Source: Zelopaecilomyces penicillatus
Lineage: Eukaryota > Ascomycota > Sordariomycetes > Hypocreales > Pseudodiploosporaceae
DNA length: 64,000 nt
Assembly (NCBI GenBank): GCA_005765155.1
Contig: VCCP01000006.1
Span: forward strand, 2,616,501-2,680,500
Direction: 5' to 3'
Of the stretch, positions 62,158-64,000 are shown in pieces (positions within the stretch are counted from its first letter, which is position 1; each line of letters starts with the position of its first letter). Made by a program: the position numbers and the translations under genes. The notes beneath the pieces are model-generated. The model was not told the origin of the DNA, searched no databases, and saw nothing but the letters and a program-made list of their open reading frames with translations.

Positions 62158-63000
62158 TATATATTTTATTTTATTATTAAAATTCTAAAAAATAAAAATA
62201 TTTTAAGAAATAAGCTTATTTTTAAGCTTAAAGAAAATATATAAAATTAATCTTTAAAATATAAGATTAGGCTTATTATAAAAGATTTTATATATATTAA
62301 AAAAAGATTATTTTAAAATCTTTATAATTATTAATATTCTTTTTATTTAATAGACTTTAGAAATTTTAATAATCTTTTATAATAAAATAGTTAAATAATT
62401 TAATTTTATAAAAGCTTTTTTAATTAATTATTTAAGGATATTTTTATAAATATTTTAAAAGCTTTTTTTTTATAAAGATTTAAATCCTTAAAAGTTATTC
62501 TTTAATAGCTTTATTAATTAAATTAAATTATAAATTTATTATAAAATAAATTATTTTATTATAAAAGGCTTTTTATAGCTTAAAATAAGATCTTTGTAAA
62601 TAATAATAATAATTAATTAAGCTATTAATTAATTATAAACCTTAATTTTTAATATTAAATCTAATTATCTTTATTAATTTATAAACTAATATATTTATTA
62701 TTATTTATATTAATAATTATTTTATTATAAGTTTTAATTTATTTTATATTAATAAGCTAAAATATCTATTAAATAAAATCTTTATTATAAAAGATAAAGG
62801 CTTTATAGCTCTGTTTTAAAGATTTAAATTAATTATAATAAATCTAAAAATAAACTATAATTATATTAATCTTAATATATTAATAAAGCTTTTTAATACT
62901 TTTAATTATAAAATATAAGTTTTATAATTATCTTTTTATAGCTTAAAGTATTAAAAAAGACTATAAAAAAGATTTTAAGCCTTATTAATTAATAAATCTA
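62158..63000 (+). pseudogene. copia reverse transcriptase relic
   Basis: From 62158 to about 62470 the sequence follows the minus-strand RT at 17868 downward almost base for base once transitions are allowed (for example the segments coding FKLKK, KARLIIKGF and DFIGAFL). Further right it remains collinear but is harder to follow. Confidence 0.72.
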
Positions 63001-63728
63001 TTAATAGATTATAAAGATTTTAATATATCTTATATTATTTTTTATATTTAATATAACCTTTTAAATTTAATAGCTCTTTTAATATATATAATAATATTGT
63101 ATTAACTATTATAATATAATTAAAAATCTTTTAAAATATTTAAAAGGCTTTAAAAAACTTATTATTTTTTATAAGATTATAGGCCTTATATATATTAAAT
63201 AGCTAGCTTTTTAATTATTAGATTATATATTTAAATAATTCTTTTTTAAAATTATAAATTTATCAATAAATCTATTTATAAATATCCTTTTAAATTAATT
63301 AATATATTTATTTATTTAGAAATAAAAAGAAAAATTATTATAGCTTTTTGAATTATAAAAGCTAAATCTAATAGTTTAATAAAGATTATAAAAAGATTAA
63401 AATACCTTTTTAAACTCTTTATAAAATTAATATTCTCTTTTTAATAATCTATAAATCTATATTATAATAATATAATATTTATAAATAATATTAAAAACCT
63501 TAATTAATATATTTAAATTAAATATACTTTATTAAAATTCTATAATATTAAATAGAAATTAATAAATAAGCTATTTAATATAAATTATCTTATAATTAAG
63601 ATTATATTTATTAATAAGTTAATTAAGGCTTTAATAGGTTTTATATTTTAAGCATTTTTAAGTCTATTAAAACTATAAAAACCTTTTATAAAAGGCTAGC
63701 TATATATTATATAGCTTATTAAAAAAAG

Positions 63729-64000
63729 TATTAAAATAATTAAATCTTTAATATAATAGCTTAATCTATTATAATCTAATAATTAAATCTATTATAATTT
63801 AATAATCTAATCTATTATTATTTTATAATTAAATCTATTATTTTTAAATCTATTATTATATAATAGCTTTATCTATTATAAGATTAAATATAAGATTTAA
63901 GGTATTTAAATAGCTTAATCTATTAAATTAAATTAAACTAGAAAATAAAAACTTATTCTTTAAAATCCTTTCTTTTTTTATATTTAAAATACTTAATAAC
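63729..64000 (+). repeat. 3' LTR of the degraded copia copy, cut by the window end
   Basis: Starts TATTAAAATAA after an A-rich remnant of the purine tract. It matches 58486-58750 and, in reverse complement, 30930-31197 and 21900-22149. Confidence 0.7.

Larger units (their letters stand above)
58486..64000 (+). mobile_element. RIP-degraded copia copy, plus strand, runs off the window
   Basis: A second copy of the copia family found at 647-22149, in the opposite orientation. It has a 5' LTR (58486-58914), a converted primer site (58919-58928), an RT region readable from about 62158, and a 3' LTR beginning at 63729. The distance from the RT block to the 3' LTR (about 1571 bp) equals that in the better copy (1576 bp). 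The 5' half is about 570 bp shorter. All frames are full of stops. Confidence 0.78.

Noticed and set aside
57900..64000. Subtelomere or centromere core
   Set aside because: No telomeric TTAGGG arrays or satellite arrays; the sequence is explained as RIP-degraded copia.

Overview
The window is a stretch of a filamentous ascomycete (Pezizomycotina-type) nuclear genome. Evidence: genes with short (about 48-98 bp) GT...AG introns and CTAAC/CTGAC-like branch sites, fungal housekeeping genes (uroporphyrinogen decarboxylase, ATP phosphoribosyltransferase, the Cch1 calcium channel), LTR retrotransposons of the Ty3/gypsy chromovirus and Ty1/copia types, and long, extremely AT-rich tracts made of transposon relics carrying only C-to-T and G-to-A changes, the mark of repeat-induced point mutation (RIP). 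I cannot name the species.

Layout. 1-29.2 kb is a stack of nested retroelements. An AT-rich gypsy-like relic is interrupted by a minus-strand Ty1/copia element (647-22149). Inside the left copia LTR sits an older, RIP-damaged gypsy element (993-16161, target duplication AGGTC). Inside the gag of that one sits a second, intact copy of the same gypsy family (1956-9534, target duplication TCCAG, two 428-bp LTRs identical by eye). 29.2-35.1 kb is over 80% AT relic sequence, including a 472-bp LTR of the same copia family, and ends in a 369-bp TAA microsatellite. 35.7-41.1 kb is a gene island with a PHD-finger protein and an HMG-box protein. 41.2-46.4 kb is again RIP-degraded. 46.6-57.7 kb is a second gene island: uroporphyrinogen decarboxylase (+), a small glycine-rich DUF3602-type protein (-), HIS1 (-) and CCH1 (-). 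From 57.9 kb to the end is AT-rich sequence holding a RIP-degraded plus-strand copia copy that runs off the window.

The intact gypsy element is the most informative part. Its signals fit together as a working retroelement: TATA box and hairpin in U3; a 10-nt self-complementarity between the presumed mRNA 5' end and the base next to the LTR (Tf1-like self-priming); a Gag with a CCHC knuckle and an unusual C-terminal array of Cys/His motifs; a canonical -1 frameshift site (A AAA AAC, 7-nt spacer, 11-bp stem) joining Gag to Pol; protease, RT, RNase H, a D-65-D-35-E integrase and a chromodomain; a purine tract. On the opposite strand, overlapping the end of pol, is a spliced two-exon gene for a 186-residue protein with exact Zn2Cys6 cysteine spacing and a coiled coil. 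This antisense zinc-cluster gene carried by the transposon is my best candidate for a poorly described system.

The host genes are not an obvious pathway cluster: heme synthesis, histidine synthesis and calcium entry are ordinary neighbours. Exon boundaries were worked out by hand from reading frame, splice sites and family similarity.
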